The translations under genes and the position numbers were made by a program. A model generated the notes under the pieces. The model was not told the DNA's origin, did not search any database, and saw only the letters and a list, made by a program, of their open reading frames with translations. A stretch of DNA of 8,666 bases from a bacterium (GTDB lineage Bacteria > Verrucomicrobiota > Verrucomicrobiae > JAJYAR01), in the NCBI GenBank assembly GCA_021779435.1, contig JAJYAR010000082.1:1-8666 (forward strand), written 5' to 3'. Shown one piece after another: positions 1-5,930 of the stretch (within the stretch, counting starts at the first letter, position 1; each line of letters begins with the position of its first letter).

Positions 1-1030
1 GAAAGAGCAGGGATTTGAACGCGCCGTGGTTCCATACGTGCAACAGGGCCCCGGCGAGGAGCAGGATGCCCCAGGGAGCTTCGCCGTGTCGAAGCGCGAT
101 GAGGGCCCCGCCCAGACCGACGAAAATGATGCCGACATTTTCAACCGAACAATAGGCGAGCAGGCGCTTGAGATCGTTCTGGACGAAACCAAACACGATT
201 CCGAACAGGGCGCCCGAGGCGCCGAGGGCGACAAGAACCCAGCCGGCCGCCTGTGGTGTGGGAAGCCATCCACTGAAACGCAGGACTCCGTAGACTCCCA
301 TCTTGATCGCCACTCCGGACATCAGTGCGGAGACATGGCTCGGCGCATTGGCGTGGGCCGAGGGCAGCCATACGTGCAGTGGGAAAAGTCCTGCCTTCAC
401 TCCAAAGCCGAAGAGAGCGAGCCAGAAGAGTGGAGCGAGTTCAGGCCGATCCCTCATCGGACCGAGGTCCCAACTCCCGGTGTGCACCGCGAGCAGTGAA
501 AAGAAGGCGAAAAGCGCAAGCGTGCCGGCATGCGAGCAGGTCAGATAAAGCCAGCCTGCAGCACGGGCGTCGCCGTTGCCCCGATCGAGGGTCAGCAAGA
601 AATACCCGCACACTGCAAAGAGTTCCCAGGCGATGAGGAAGTGGAGTCCGTTCGAAACCGTCAGCACCAGCGCCATGCAGATCAGCATTGAGATCCAGGC
701 GACGCGTCCGCGGGGTGCGGAATCGGGTTTGTGCTCGTCGGACCAATACTCCCTCGAGAAGACAGCGCCGGAGCAGCCGATGAAGGATAGGAGCGCGAGA
801 AACAGGGCGGAGAGCGCGTCCAAGCGTAGATGAACGGGCTGGCCGGCGAGTGCATACGTGCTCCGCCATTCCCATTCTCCGGCACCGGCAAGAACGCGCA
901 CGGACGCGGCGAGTGCCGCGGCGCAGGCGAGCGATACCAGGGACAGCCATATCCTGGGCAGGCGGCGACCGGCCGCGGTCGCCGCCACGGCGGCCACTGC
1001 GCCGACCGAAAGCAGGAATCCGGCCGTCAT
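1..1030 (-). CDS. HyfB/NuoL/MrpA-like proton-translocating membrane subunit, second paralog (3' end cut by window edge)
   Basis: This is an integral membrane subunit of the proton-conducting transporter family (Proton_antipo_M: NuoL, HyfB, MrpA). Only the first 343 residues are inside the window; the full protein is probably about 650 residues, by comparison with its paralog at 1820-3769. Visible family hallmarks are the TM5-type acidic residue in HFLIAWELFAV (Glu136), the channel lysine in FGVKAGLFPLHVWLPSAHA (Lys212), His232 in APSHVSAL, the NDLKRLLAYCSVENVG segment (about 284-299) and a second channel lysine in WNHGAFKSLLF (Lys339). All of these lie at exactly the same residue numbers as in the paralog. 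The ATG at 1030-1028 overlaps the stop of the upstream EIIA gene as ATGA, which fixes the start and suggests translational coupling. The family translocates H+ or Na+ across the inner membrane when driven by redox partners. Here the partners are not visible, and a hydrogenase-4-like, Ehr-type or antiporter complex are all possible. Confidence 0.9.
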   Translation of the reverse strand, partial: MTAGFLLSVGAVAAVAATAAGRRLPRIWLSLVSLACAAALAASVRVLAGAGEWEWRSTYALAGQPVHLRLDALSALFLALLSFIGCSGAVFSREYWSDEHKPDSAPRGRVAWISMLICMALVLTVSNGLHFLIAWELFAVCGYFLLTLDRGNGDARAAGWLYLTCSHAGTLALFAFFSLLAVHTGSWDLGPMRDRPELAPLFWLALFGFGVKAGLFPLHVWLPSAHANAPSHVSALMSGVAIKMGVYGVLRFSGWLPTPQAAGWVLVALGASGALFGIVFGFVQNDLKRLLAYCSVENVGIIFVGLGGALIALRHGEAPWGILLLAGALLHVWNHGAFKSLLF

Positions 1031-1734
1031 GCCCGCTCTCCCGATACGGCAGCAGCGGCCGTCGCATCGTCAGCCTGACGAAGCGAGCTGAAGAGTTGTT
1101 CGTCGGGCGCCGCGTCGGCGACCAGGGTCCTGAATGAGGTCTTGGCGAGGGCGCGGCTGAGACGTCCGAGAACGTCGAGGTGGGCGCGCGGGGAGGGCGC
1201 GATGACAAAGAGCATCCGCGTCACCGGAACGCCGTCGATGGGCGCCTCTTCGAGGGCGAACGGGGACTTGAGGCAAAGAAGGGCGATCGTGCCCGAATCG
1301 TGGCCGAGTGCGACACGGACACTGGGGTGGGGCAGTGCAAACCCGCCGCCGATGGGCGCCCAGGTGATGCCTCCGGACGTCCTGAGACGGCGAGTGAGCA
1401 GGCCACGGACCGGAGGAGTTGCCCCGGGAAGGGCCGCGATCACGCGGTCGAAAATGTCGGGTACGCCCTGGGGGGCCACGTCCCTCCAGACTCCGCCCGC
1501 GCGTAGCAGGGGTTCGAGGCGGCAGGCGGTGGCGAACGCGGGCGCGTTGGGCGCGAGAAACCCGGCGCGGGCGGCCAGGCCTCGATCCGCTGCCCACTCG
1601 GCCACTTGGGAGCGGTCGAACAGGAGACGCTCGCGATCGAGCGTATGGGGGAGGCCCTCTGTGCGTATCCAACCTTCGACGACCCTTTCCGGGACGCCGA
1701 AGGATTCGGCGATTTGGACAAGATTCAGGTACAT
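1027..1734 (-). CDS. HTH (excisionase/MerR-like) - PTS EIIA type-2 (PtsN-like) fusion regulator
   Basis: This 235-residue protein has two recognisable parts. Residues 1-57 look like an excisionase/HTH_17-type DNA-binding module: an opening NLVQIAESFGVPERVVEGWI helix-turn-helix, then the LPH...LLFDRSQVAEWAA wing and helix. Residues about 72-225 resemble a fructose/PtsN-type EIIA domain, with the phosphorylatable histidine in the IGGGFALPHP motif (His136) and the second family histidine in SPRAHLDVLGRLSRAL (His185). No membrane segment or EIIB/EIIC domain is seen, so a regulatory role (phospho-sensor) is more likely than sugar transport. The gene begins 85 bases after the stop of the first HyfB-like gene, without an obvious Shine-Dalgarno sequence. 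It overlaps the second HyfB-like gene by 4 bases (ATGA). What it senses and which DNA, if any, it binds is not visible. Confidence 0.88.
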   Translation of the reverse strand: MYLNLVQIAESFGVPERVVEGWIRTEGLPHTLDRERLLFDRSQVAEWAADRGLAARAGFLAPNAPAFATACRLEPLLRAGGVWRDVAPQGVPDIFDRVIAALPGATPPVRGLLTRRLRTSGGITWAPIGGGFALPHPSVRVALGHDSGTIALLCLKSPFALEEAPIDGVPVTRMLFVIAPSPRAHLDVLGRLSRALAKTSFRTLVADAAPDEQLFSSLRQADDATAAAAVSGERA

Positions 1735-1819
1735 GGGCGGAGATTCACCGGGAGGTGGAAGAGGAAGGCTGAGGGAGCGTACGGAGCATCGGGCAGGGGG
1801 GGCTGTGAAATTGGACGAT
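1735..1819. other. 85-bp intergenic gap inside the leftward operon
   Basis: This gap separates the first HyfB-like gene from the EIIA gene. I saw no convincing promoter, -24/-12 element, terminator with a T-run or Shine-Dalgarno sequence. It contains a C-run on the leftward strand and no in-frame upstream start for the EIIA gene. It is the only non-overlapping junction in the operon, so it is the likeliest place for an internal processing or promoter signal if one exists. Confidence 0.5.
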
Positions 1820-3769
1820 TCACTTCCTCGTCCAGAAGAGCACGAGACAGGCTAGGATGGCCAGCCCCGTGACGAGGTAGAGGAGATAGGACTGCACGCG
1901 TCCGTGCTGGAGGCGACGCGCGAGACGGGCGATGCGCAGGACGCCGGTTCCGGCGGGCTCGACGACCAGCTCAAGCACCGTTTCGGGCGTGTGCGAGTAG
2001 CGCGAGGCTGTGGTGGGGAACGGGGATGCCGGAGACCGGTCGGTGCGGTGGGGCCGGAGCACGAATTCGAACCACTCCGTGATGGTCGCGGCGAACGAGC
2101 CTGCGGTGTATTGAATTCTCGGCGACGGGGCGGCGCAGCCGCAGTCCCAGGTGGGCGCGCGCCTGATCCCCGCGCGCCGGGAGAGCTGGACGATCAGGAG
2201 GGCGGCGCCCGCGGCCGCGCTGGCAAGCGCCAGTTGCGCGCAACCCAGGGCGCGGAGCGAACCGGGGACGGGAAGGACGCTCCAGGTGGGGTTCCAGCAG
2301 GCGGAGGCGCGGGCGATCGCGGGCCAGAAGGCGAAGGGGAACAGCCCGATGGCCGTGCACGCGGTGCCGAGGGCGGCCATGGACCCGACCATGAGCGGGC
2401 CGGATTCGTGCGCCCGCACCGCCTCGGATGTGCGAGGCGAGCCCAAGAACACGACGCCGCACACCTTGGAAAAACAGGCGAGGGCCAGCGCACCGGTCAC
2501 CCCGAGCAGAATGGCTGCGGGAATCGCGGCCCAGGCGTAGGGGCCGCGCGCGCCTGCGGCGCCGAAAAGACCGAGATACAGGAGCCATTCGCTCACGAAC
2601 CCGTTCAGCGGCGGGAGACCGGCGATGGCCACGGCGCCGAGGGCAAACAGTGCCGTGGTCCACGGCATGCGGCTCCAGAGACCGCCCAGTCGGCTTATCT
2701 CACGGGTGCCGGTGGCGTGCACGATCGACCCGGAGCCCAGGAAGAGGAGAGACTTGAACAGTCCGTGATTCCACACGTGGAGCAGGGCGGCGGCGAGGGC
2801 GAGCAGGCCCCAAAGCGGGCTGCCATGCTGCGCGGCGAGCAGCGCGACCCCGATGCCGATGAGGATGATGCCGATGTTTTCGACGCTATGATAGGCGAGC
2901 AGGCGTTTGAGATCGTGCTGGCCCAGGGCGAACGCGACGCCGAGCACGGCGCTGAGCAGGCCGAGCACGGCGACGGTCCAGCCCGCGGCGGCCGGCACCG
3001 GCATCCAACCGCTGAAGCGCAGGATGCCATAGATGCCGAGCTTGAGTGCGAAGCCCGAGAGCAGGGCCGAGACGTGACTGGGGGCGTTGGCGTGCGCGGA
3101 GGGCAGCCACACGTGGAGGGGAAAGAGACCGGCCTTCAGTCCAAACCCCGCGAGGGCCAGCCAAAATAGCGGGGCGAGCGCCATCTGGTCACGCATGGGA
3201 CCGAGGTCCCACGAACCCGTGCGCGCCGCGAGCAGGGAAAAGAATCCAAAGAGCAGAAGCGTTCCGGCGTGCGAAGCGGCCAGATAGAGCCAGCCGGCGG
3301 ATCGCACTCGTTGGGAAGTCCGATCGAGTGTGATCAGCGCATAACCGCTGAGGGCGAAGAGTTCCCAGGCCAGCAAGAAATGGAGTCCGTTCACATTGAC
3401 TAGGACGAGACCCATTGTGAACAGAAACAGGCTCCACCACGAACGCCCGGTCCGGGCGGACCGCGGGTGGTCGGCGTCGGCCCAGTATTCGCGACTGAAC
3501 ACGGTGGTGCAGGCGCCGACCACCGCGAGCAACAGAAGAAACAGCGCGCTGAGAGGATCGAGCAGCAGGTGCGCGTGGCTCCCGGCCACGAAAAACGTGC
3601 TTCGCCATTCCCAGGTCACACCGCCGAAGTCCGTATTTAAGGCGGCGGCGAAAGCGCAGCCCAGCGAGGCAAGGGTCAGGCCGAGCCAAGTGCGCGGCAA
3701 AAAACGTCCGGCGGGCACGCCCGCGAGCGTGCCGACCGCAGCCAGGGAGAGCAGGGGCCCGGCCGTCAT
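1820..3769 (-). CDS. HyfB (hydrogenase-4 component B)-like proton-translocating membrane subunit, first paralog
   Basis: This 649-residue polytopic membrane protein belongs to the NuoL/HyfB/MrpA family and is close to the usual hydrogenase-4 component B length. Key residues seen are Glu136 in LLAWELFALSGY, Lys212 in GLKAGLFPLHVWLPSAHA, His232 in APSHVSALLSG, HDLKRLLAYHSVENIG (about 285-300), Lys339 in WNHGLFKSLLFLGSG and the GLPPLNGFVSEW signature (384-395). The C-terminal part is typical of HyfB rather than NuoL: TWDCGCAAPSPRIQYTAGSF (540-559), then a charged soluble loop, then a last hydrophobic helix after RRLQHGRVQSYLLY. The open frame continues upstream to 4006, but that extension is Arg-rich, lacks family similarity and lies inside the zinc-ribbon gene. 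The ATG at 3769, which makes an ATGA overlap with that gene's stop, is therefore preferred; it also gives the same MTAG start as the paralog. Expected role: H+/Na+ translocation in a membrane-bound redox complex, with partners outside this window. Confidence 0.93.
   Translation of the reverse strand: MTAGPLLSLAAVGTLAGVPAGRFLPRTWLGLTLASLGCAFAAALNTDFGGVTWEWRSTFFVAGSHAHLLLDPLSALFLLLLAVVGACTTVFSREYWADADHPRSARTGRSWWSLFLFTMGLVLVNVNGLHFLLAWELFALSGYALITLDRTSQRVRSAGWLYLAASHAGTLLLFGFFSLLAARTGSWDLGPMRDQMALAPLFWLALAGFGLKAGLFPLHVWLPSAHANAPSHVSALLSGFALKLGIYGILRFSGWMPVPAAAGWTVAVLGLLSAVLGVAFALGQHDLKRLLAYHSVENIGIILIGIGVALLAAQHGSPLWGLLALAAALLHVWNHGLFKSLLFLGSGSIVHATGTREISRLGGLWSRMPWTTALFALGAVAIAGLPPLNGFVSEWLLYLGLFGAAGARGPYAWAAIPAAILLGVTGALALACFSKVCGVVFLGSPRTSEAVRAHESGPLMVGSMAALGTACTAIGLFPFAFWPAIARASACWNPTWSVLPVPGSLRALGCAQLALASAAAGAALLIVQLSRRAGIRRAPTWDCGCAAPSPRIQYTAGSFAATITEWFEFVLRPHRTDRSPASPFPTTASRYSHTPETVLELVVEPAGTGVLRIARLARRLQHGRVQSYLLYLVTGLAILACLVLFWTRK
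2741..3769 (-). repeat. Diverged tandem gene duplication (partner copy at 2-1030)
   Basis: Codons 1-343 of the two HyfB-like genes align one-to-one without an insertion or deletion. Over residues 204-243 the two proteins agree at 35 of 40 positions and over 124-163 at 26 of 40 (counted by eye). Many synonymous third-base differences in the conserved blocks show that the duplication is old and the proteins are held by selection; this is not a recent DNA repeat. The copies are about 2.74 kb apart with the EIIA gene between them. Confidence 0.85.
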
Positions 3770-4287
3770 GCCTCGGCGTGCAGCGCCGCCGATTTGGCGG
3801 CGCCCGACCGCGAGGCGGACGGGCCGATTGGTTTGCCGACGCCCCCGGCCTTCGGCGTCGAAGCGTGGCAGGCGGGTTCGGTGCGCGGGTGGGCCGCGGC
3901 GGAGTGCCGACGAATCGCTGGTGCCGCATCCGGACGGGCGCCATCGAACTCCGAGGCAGGGTCTGCGCTCGAGGCGGACCAAAGAAAAACTCCGCAATTC
4001 GGGCATACGCCGAAACGTCCGGGATGGATCAGGTCGTGAAGCGTGCCGCCGGGCACCGTGCTCCCACAGTGGCCGCAGCAGGCATCCTGAATGTTGGCGA
4101 TACTGGGAAGATTCCGCTTAGCGCGGTCGTCGTGGTGGCGCAGCATCGAGAGCGGAAGACGGGCGCGCAGGGCCTCGATTTGAGCGCAAAGAATCTGGCG
4201 TTCAGCGCTGTCGAAGGGCAGACGCCGCGCCTCCTGGCTCAGCCAGTTCAATGTGCGGAGCTGGCTCAAGACTTCGGCCGAGTACAT
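3766..4287 (-). CDS. Small C4 zinc-ribbon protein heading the HyfB-like operon
   Basis: This 173-residue soluble protein is the first gene of the leftward operon. Residues about 4-48 are predicted to be helical or coiled-coil (LSQEARRLPFDSAERQILCA onward). Residues 71-98 form a C4 zinc ribbon: Cys71-x2-Cys74, then Cys95-x2-Cys98 in RFGVCPNCGVFLW, with an additional Cys70. A helical segment followed by a ribbon with CPxCG resembles the CT398-like 'C4-type zinc ribbon' nucleic-acid-binding family. The last 65 residues are Ala/Pro/Ser/Arg/His-rich and probably disordered. Its exact role is unknown; an assembly, metal-handling or regulatory role for the following membrane complex is possible but unproven. 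The stop overlaps the start of the next gene (ATGA). No Shine-Dalgarno sequence precedes the ATG at 4287, and a strong sigma-54-type promoter lies only about 15 bases upstream, so the transcript may be nearly leaderless. Confidence 0.8.
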   Translation of the reverse strand: MYSAEVLSQLRTLNWLSQEARRLPFDSAERQILCAQIEALRARLPLSMLRHHDDRAKRNLPSIANIQDACCGHCGSTVPGGTLHDLIHPGRFGVCPNCGVFLWSASSADPASEFDGARPDAAPAIRRHSAAAHPRTEPACHASTPKAGGVGKPIGPSASRSGAAKSAALHAEA

Positions 4288-4301
4288 AGCAGGAATGACA
4301 A

Positions 4302-4317
4302 TGCATCGACAATGCCA
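4302..4317 (-). promoter_or_regulatory. Candidate sigma-54 (-24/-12) promoter for the leftward operon
   Basis: On the leftward strand the 16 bases read TGGCATTGTCGATGCA. This has the invariant GG-N10-GC and matches the consensus TGGCACG-N4-TTGCA at 9 of 12 defined positions. The predicted transcription start falls near 4291, about 4 bases before the ATG of the zinc-ribbon gene. Its location between that operon and a divergent sigma-54 activator gene is strong circumstantial support. Confidence 0.65.
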
Positions 4318-4336
4318 GCAGGAGAAGGGTAATAGT

Positions 4337-4347
4337 TAAGCTATTGA
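4337..4347 (-). promoter_or_regulatory. Partial IHF-like site
   Basis: The leftward strand reads TCAATAGCTTA, which fits the core TCAA-N4-TTR of the IHF consensus but lacks the preceding WA. It lies in the AT-rich stretch between the -24/-12 element and the paired dyads, the usual place for a DNA-bending site in sigma-54 promoters. It overlaps a small inverted repeat AATAG-N5-CTATT (4331-4345). Confidence 0.28.
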
Positions 4348-4377
4348 AGATAAGTTTTTTAATCCTATGCCAGTAGA

Positions 4378-4405
4378 TTGGATAGGGACGATTGACGCGT
4401 ATAAT
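4378..4405 (+). promoter_or_regulatory. Candidate sigma-70-type promoter for the regulator gene
   Basis: A perfect -10 hexamer TATAAT (4400-4405) is preceded by a weak -35 TTGGAT (4378-4383) with 16 bp between them. Transcription would begin near 4412, so the paired dyads at 4416-4452 would fall just downstream of the start, where a bound protein could block or modulate the regulator's own transcription. Confidence 0.45.
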
Positions 4406-4415
4406 TCCGGTTTTA

Positions 4416-4454
4416 GCGCAGGAATTGCGCTCGCCGCGTGCAGGAATTGCGCTC
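4416..4454. promoter_or_regulatory. Two tandem dyads, candidate activator-binding (UAS) and autoregulatory sites
   Basis: The 15-base sequence GCAGGAATTGCGCTC occurs twice (4418-4432 and 4440-4454), offset by 22 bp, about two helical turns. Each copy contains a dyad: GCGCA-N5-TGCGC (4416-4430, perfect) and GTGCA-N5-TGCGC (4438-4452, one mismatch). The pair lies about 125-165 bp upstream of the predicted sigma-54 start at 4291, normal for enhancer sites of NtrC-type activators. It is also within the leader of the regulator gene. Confidence 0.55.
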
Positions 4455-4467
4455 AGACTCGTTAGTC

Positions 4468-5838
4468 ATGAACCCGGACAAGATCACGATTGTCGTGTTG
4501 GACAGGAATCCGGACGATCTCGCCGCGATTTCGGATCTGCTTTTGGAGGGTGGGTTTCGGGTCTTGCGTGCGTCGTCGGTGGCGCAGGTGGAGCGTTTCG
4601 CTGCGCAGCAGTCGGTGAATCTGGTCGTGAAGGGGTTTGAGGCGGACAAAGCCGACCTCGTGGGGCTGATGGGGAAGGTGCGGACGATTTCGAAGGATAC
4701 GGAATTCATCCTATGCGGGCGGGGTGGCACGATTTCGGCGGCGGTCGATGCGATCCACCAGGGAGCCTGCGACTACCTGTCGAAACCGGTGGATGCGGTG
4801 GCGCTGCACGAGTCGGTAAGGCGGGCGTTGGAGCGCCAGTCGCTGGTCGCCGAGGATCCGAGACTGAGGCTCAGCCTGAAGCGCCACAACGATCCGGACG
4901 TATTTGTCGGCACGAGCGGACGCATGCGGGAGATAGCGGCCACGATCTCGGAGGTTGCGGCGACGGAGGTGCCGGTCCTCGTATCGGGCGAGAGCGGCAC
5001 GGGCAAGGAACTGGTGGCTCGGGCGGTGCACGACCGGAGCCGTCGCGCGCAAGGGCCCTTCGTGGCGATCAACTGTGCGGGACTTCCGGATACGCTGATG
5101 GAGACCGAGCTGTTTGGGCATGTACGTGGGGCGTTCACGGGCGCGGTCAACGACCGGCCGGGCGCGTTCAGGCTCGCGGAAGGGGGGACTCTTTTTCTCG
5201 ACGAGATCGGAGACCTTTCGGCGAAGGGCCAGGGGGACCTGCTGCGGGTGTTGGAGGACGGCGAGTACCGTCCGGTCGGCAGTCCCCGGACCGTGCACGC
5301 CAATGTCCGCATCGTTGCAGCCACCAATCGGGATCTGGCTGCCTGGTCGAATCTCGGTCGCTTTCGTTCGGATCTGCTTTACCGGCTCAACATCGTCGAA
5401 TTCCAGCTGCCTCCGCTGCGAGAGCGCCGGGAGGACATTCCGGCCCTGGCGCAATCCTTCAACCTGCACTTCAGCGCGCGTCATTTGCGCAAGCCAAAGC
5501 GTTTTTCGGGGGCGTTCATGGAGCGGCTGGCTCGGCACCCCTGGCCCGGCAACATCCGGCAACTTCGAAATCTGATCGAGCGTCTGGTGGTCACGGTGCG
5601 GGAGCATGAGATCGGAGAGCAGTACGCGCCTCTCCCACCCCCGGACGCAGGGAACGATTCCGGGGAGGAGCCCCTGCTGTCGGTGCGCAGGGGGATGACC
5701 CTGGCGCAGGTGGAGGACGCGTTGATTCGGGCGACGCTCGAGCGGGTGACTCCCCGGCGCGACCAGGCCGCGCGCCTGCTCGGGATCAGCAGGAGGGCGT
5801 TGCACTACAAATTGAAGACGCTGGGCGAGGTGCCGTGA
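4468..5838 (+). CDS. NtrC-family sigma-54-dependent activator with degenerate receiver domain
   Basis: This 456-residue regulator has three parts. Residues 1-123 have the fold pattern of a response-regulator receiver but with key residues lost: the acidic pocket is reduced to Asp12 (LDRNP), the phospho-acceptor position is Gly56 (NLVVKG instead of DLVLLD) and the Thr/Ser position is Cys83; only Lys106 (DYLSKP) is conventional. Residues about 145-375 are a full AAA+ sigma-54 interaction domain: Walker A GESGTGKE (174-181), the sigma-54-contacting GAFTGA loop (221-226), Walker B GTLFLDEI (240-247), sensor I AATNRD, the FRSDLLYRLN segment and sensor II WPGNIRQLRN (359-368). Residues about 410-452 are a Fis-type HTH. 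The frame extends back to a GTG at 4438, but similarity starts at the ATG at 4468, which is preferred; neither has a good Shine-Dalgarno sequence. It is divergent from the HyfB-like operon, whose sigma-54 promoter it probably activates. No histidine kinase lies nearby. Confidence 0.93.
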   Translation: MNPDKITIVVLDRNPDDLAAISDLLLEGGFRVLRASSVAQVERFAAQQSVNLVVKGFEADKADLVGLMGKVRTISKDTEFILCGRGGTISAAVDAIHQGACDYLSKPVDAVALHESVRRALERQSLVAEDPRLRLSLKRHNDPDVFVGTSGRMREIAATISEVAATEVPVLVSGESGTGKELVARAVHDRSRRAQGPFVAINCAGLPDTLMETELFGHVRGAFTGAVNDRPGAFRLAEGGTLFLDEIGDLSAKGQGDLLRVLEDGEYRPVGSPRTVHANVRIVAATNRDLAAWSNLGRFRSDLLYRLNIVEFQLPPLRERREDIPALAQSFNLHFSARHLRKPKRFSGAFMERLARHPWPGNIRQLRNLIERLVVTVREHEIGEQYAPLPPPDAGNDSGEEPLLSVRRGMTLAQVEDALIRATLERVTPRRDQAARLLGISRRALHYKLKTLGEVP

Positions 5839-5930
5839 ACGCCGGCCCGGAGGGGGGATTCGAGCCCCGAAGGGCGGGATTTCGCATTTGCGCGCGAGGG
5901 GACAAGCCTTTGTCTGACTGACCTCGCCCA
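5839..5930. other. Short intergenic gap after the sigma-54 activator gene
   Basis: These 92 bases hold only weak signals: a GGGG/CCCC stem around ATTCGAG (about 5854-5867) and a 5-bp hairpin GACAA-N4-TTGTC (5901-5914). Neither is followed by a T-run. No clear promoter or Shine-Dalgarno sequence was seen for the next gene, so read-through from the regulator gene is plausible. Confidence 0.4.

Noticed and set aside
1904..3169. Long rightward open frame (421 codons) opposite the first HyfB-like gene
   Set aside because: Its translation is a Gly/Glu/Arg-rich low-complexity product without family similarity, and it is antisense to a well-supported membrane protein; it is a GC-driven shadow.
3770..4006. 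79-residue N-terminal extension of the first HyfB-like frame
   Set aside because: Arg-rich, no signal or family similarity, inside the zinc-ribbon gene; the ATGA overlap and the paralog's MTAG start support 3769.
4385..4398. Rightward GG-N10-GC as a sigma-54 promoter for the regulator gene
   Set aside because: Outside the invariant pairs it fits the consensus poorly (no TTGC), while a perfect TATAAT lies almost on top of it.
5851..5872. tRNA T-arm-like sequence (GGGGATTCGAGCCCC)
   Set aside because: No acceptor, D or anticodon arm around it, and the T-loop register does not pair properly; a chance GC-rich hairpin.
5900..5914. Possible -24/-12 element before the TPR gene
   Set aside because: The -12 dinucleotide would be GT instead of the near-invariant GC.
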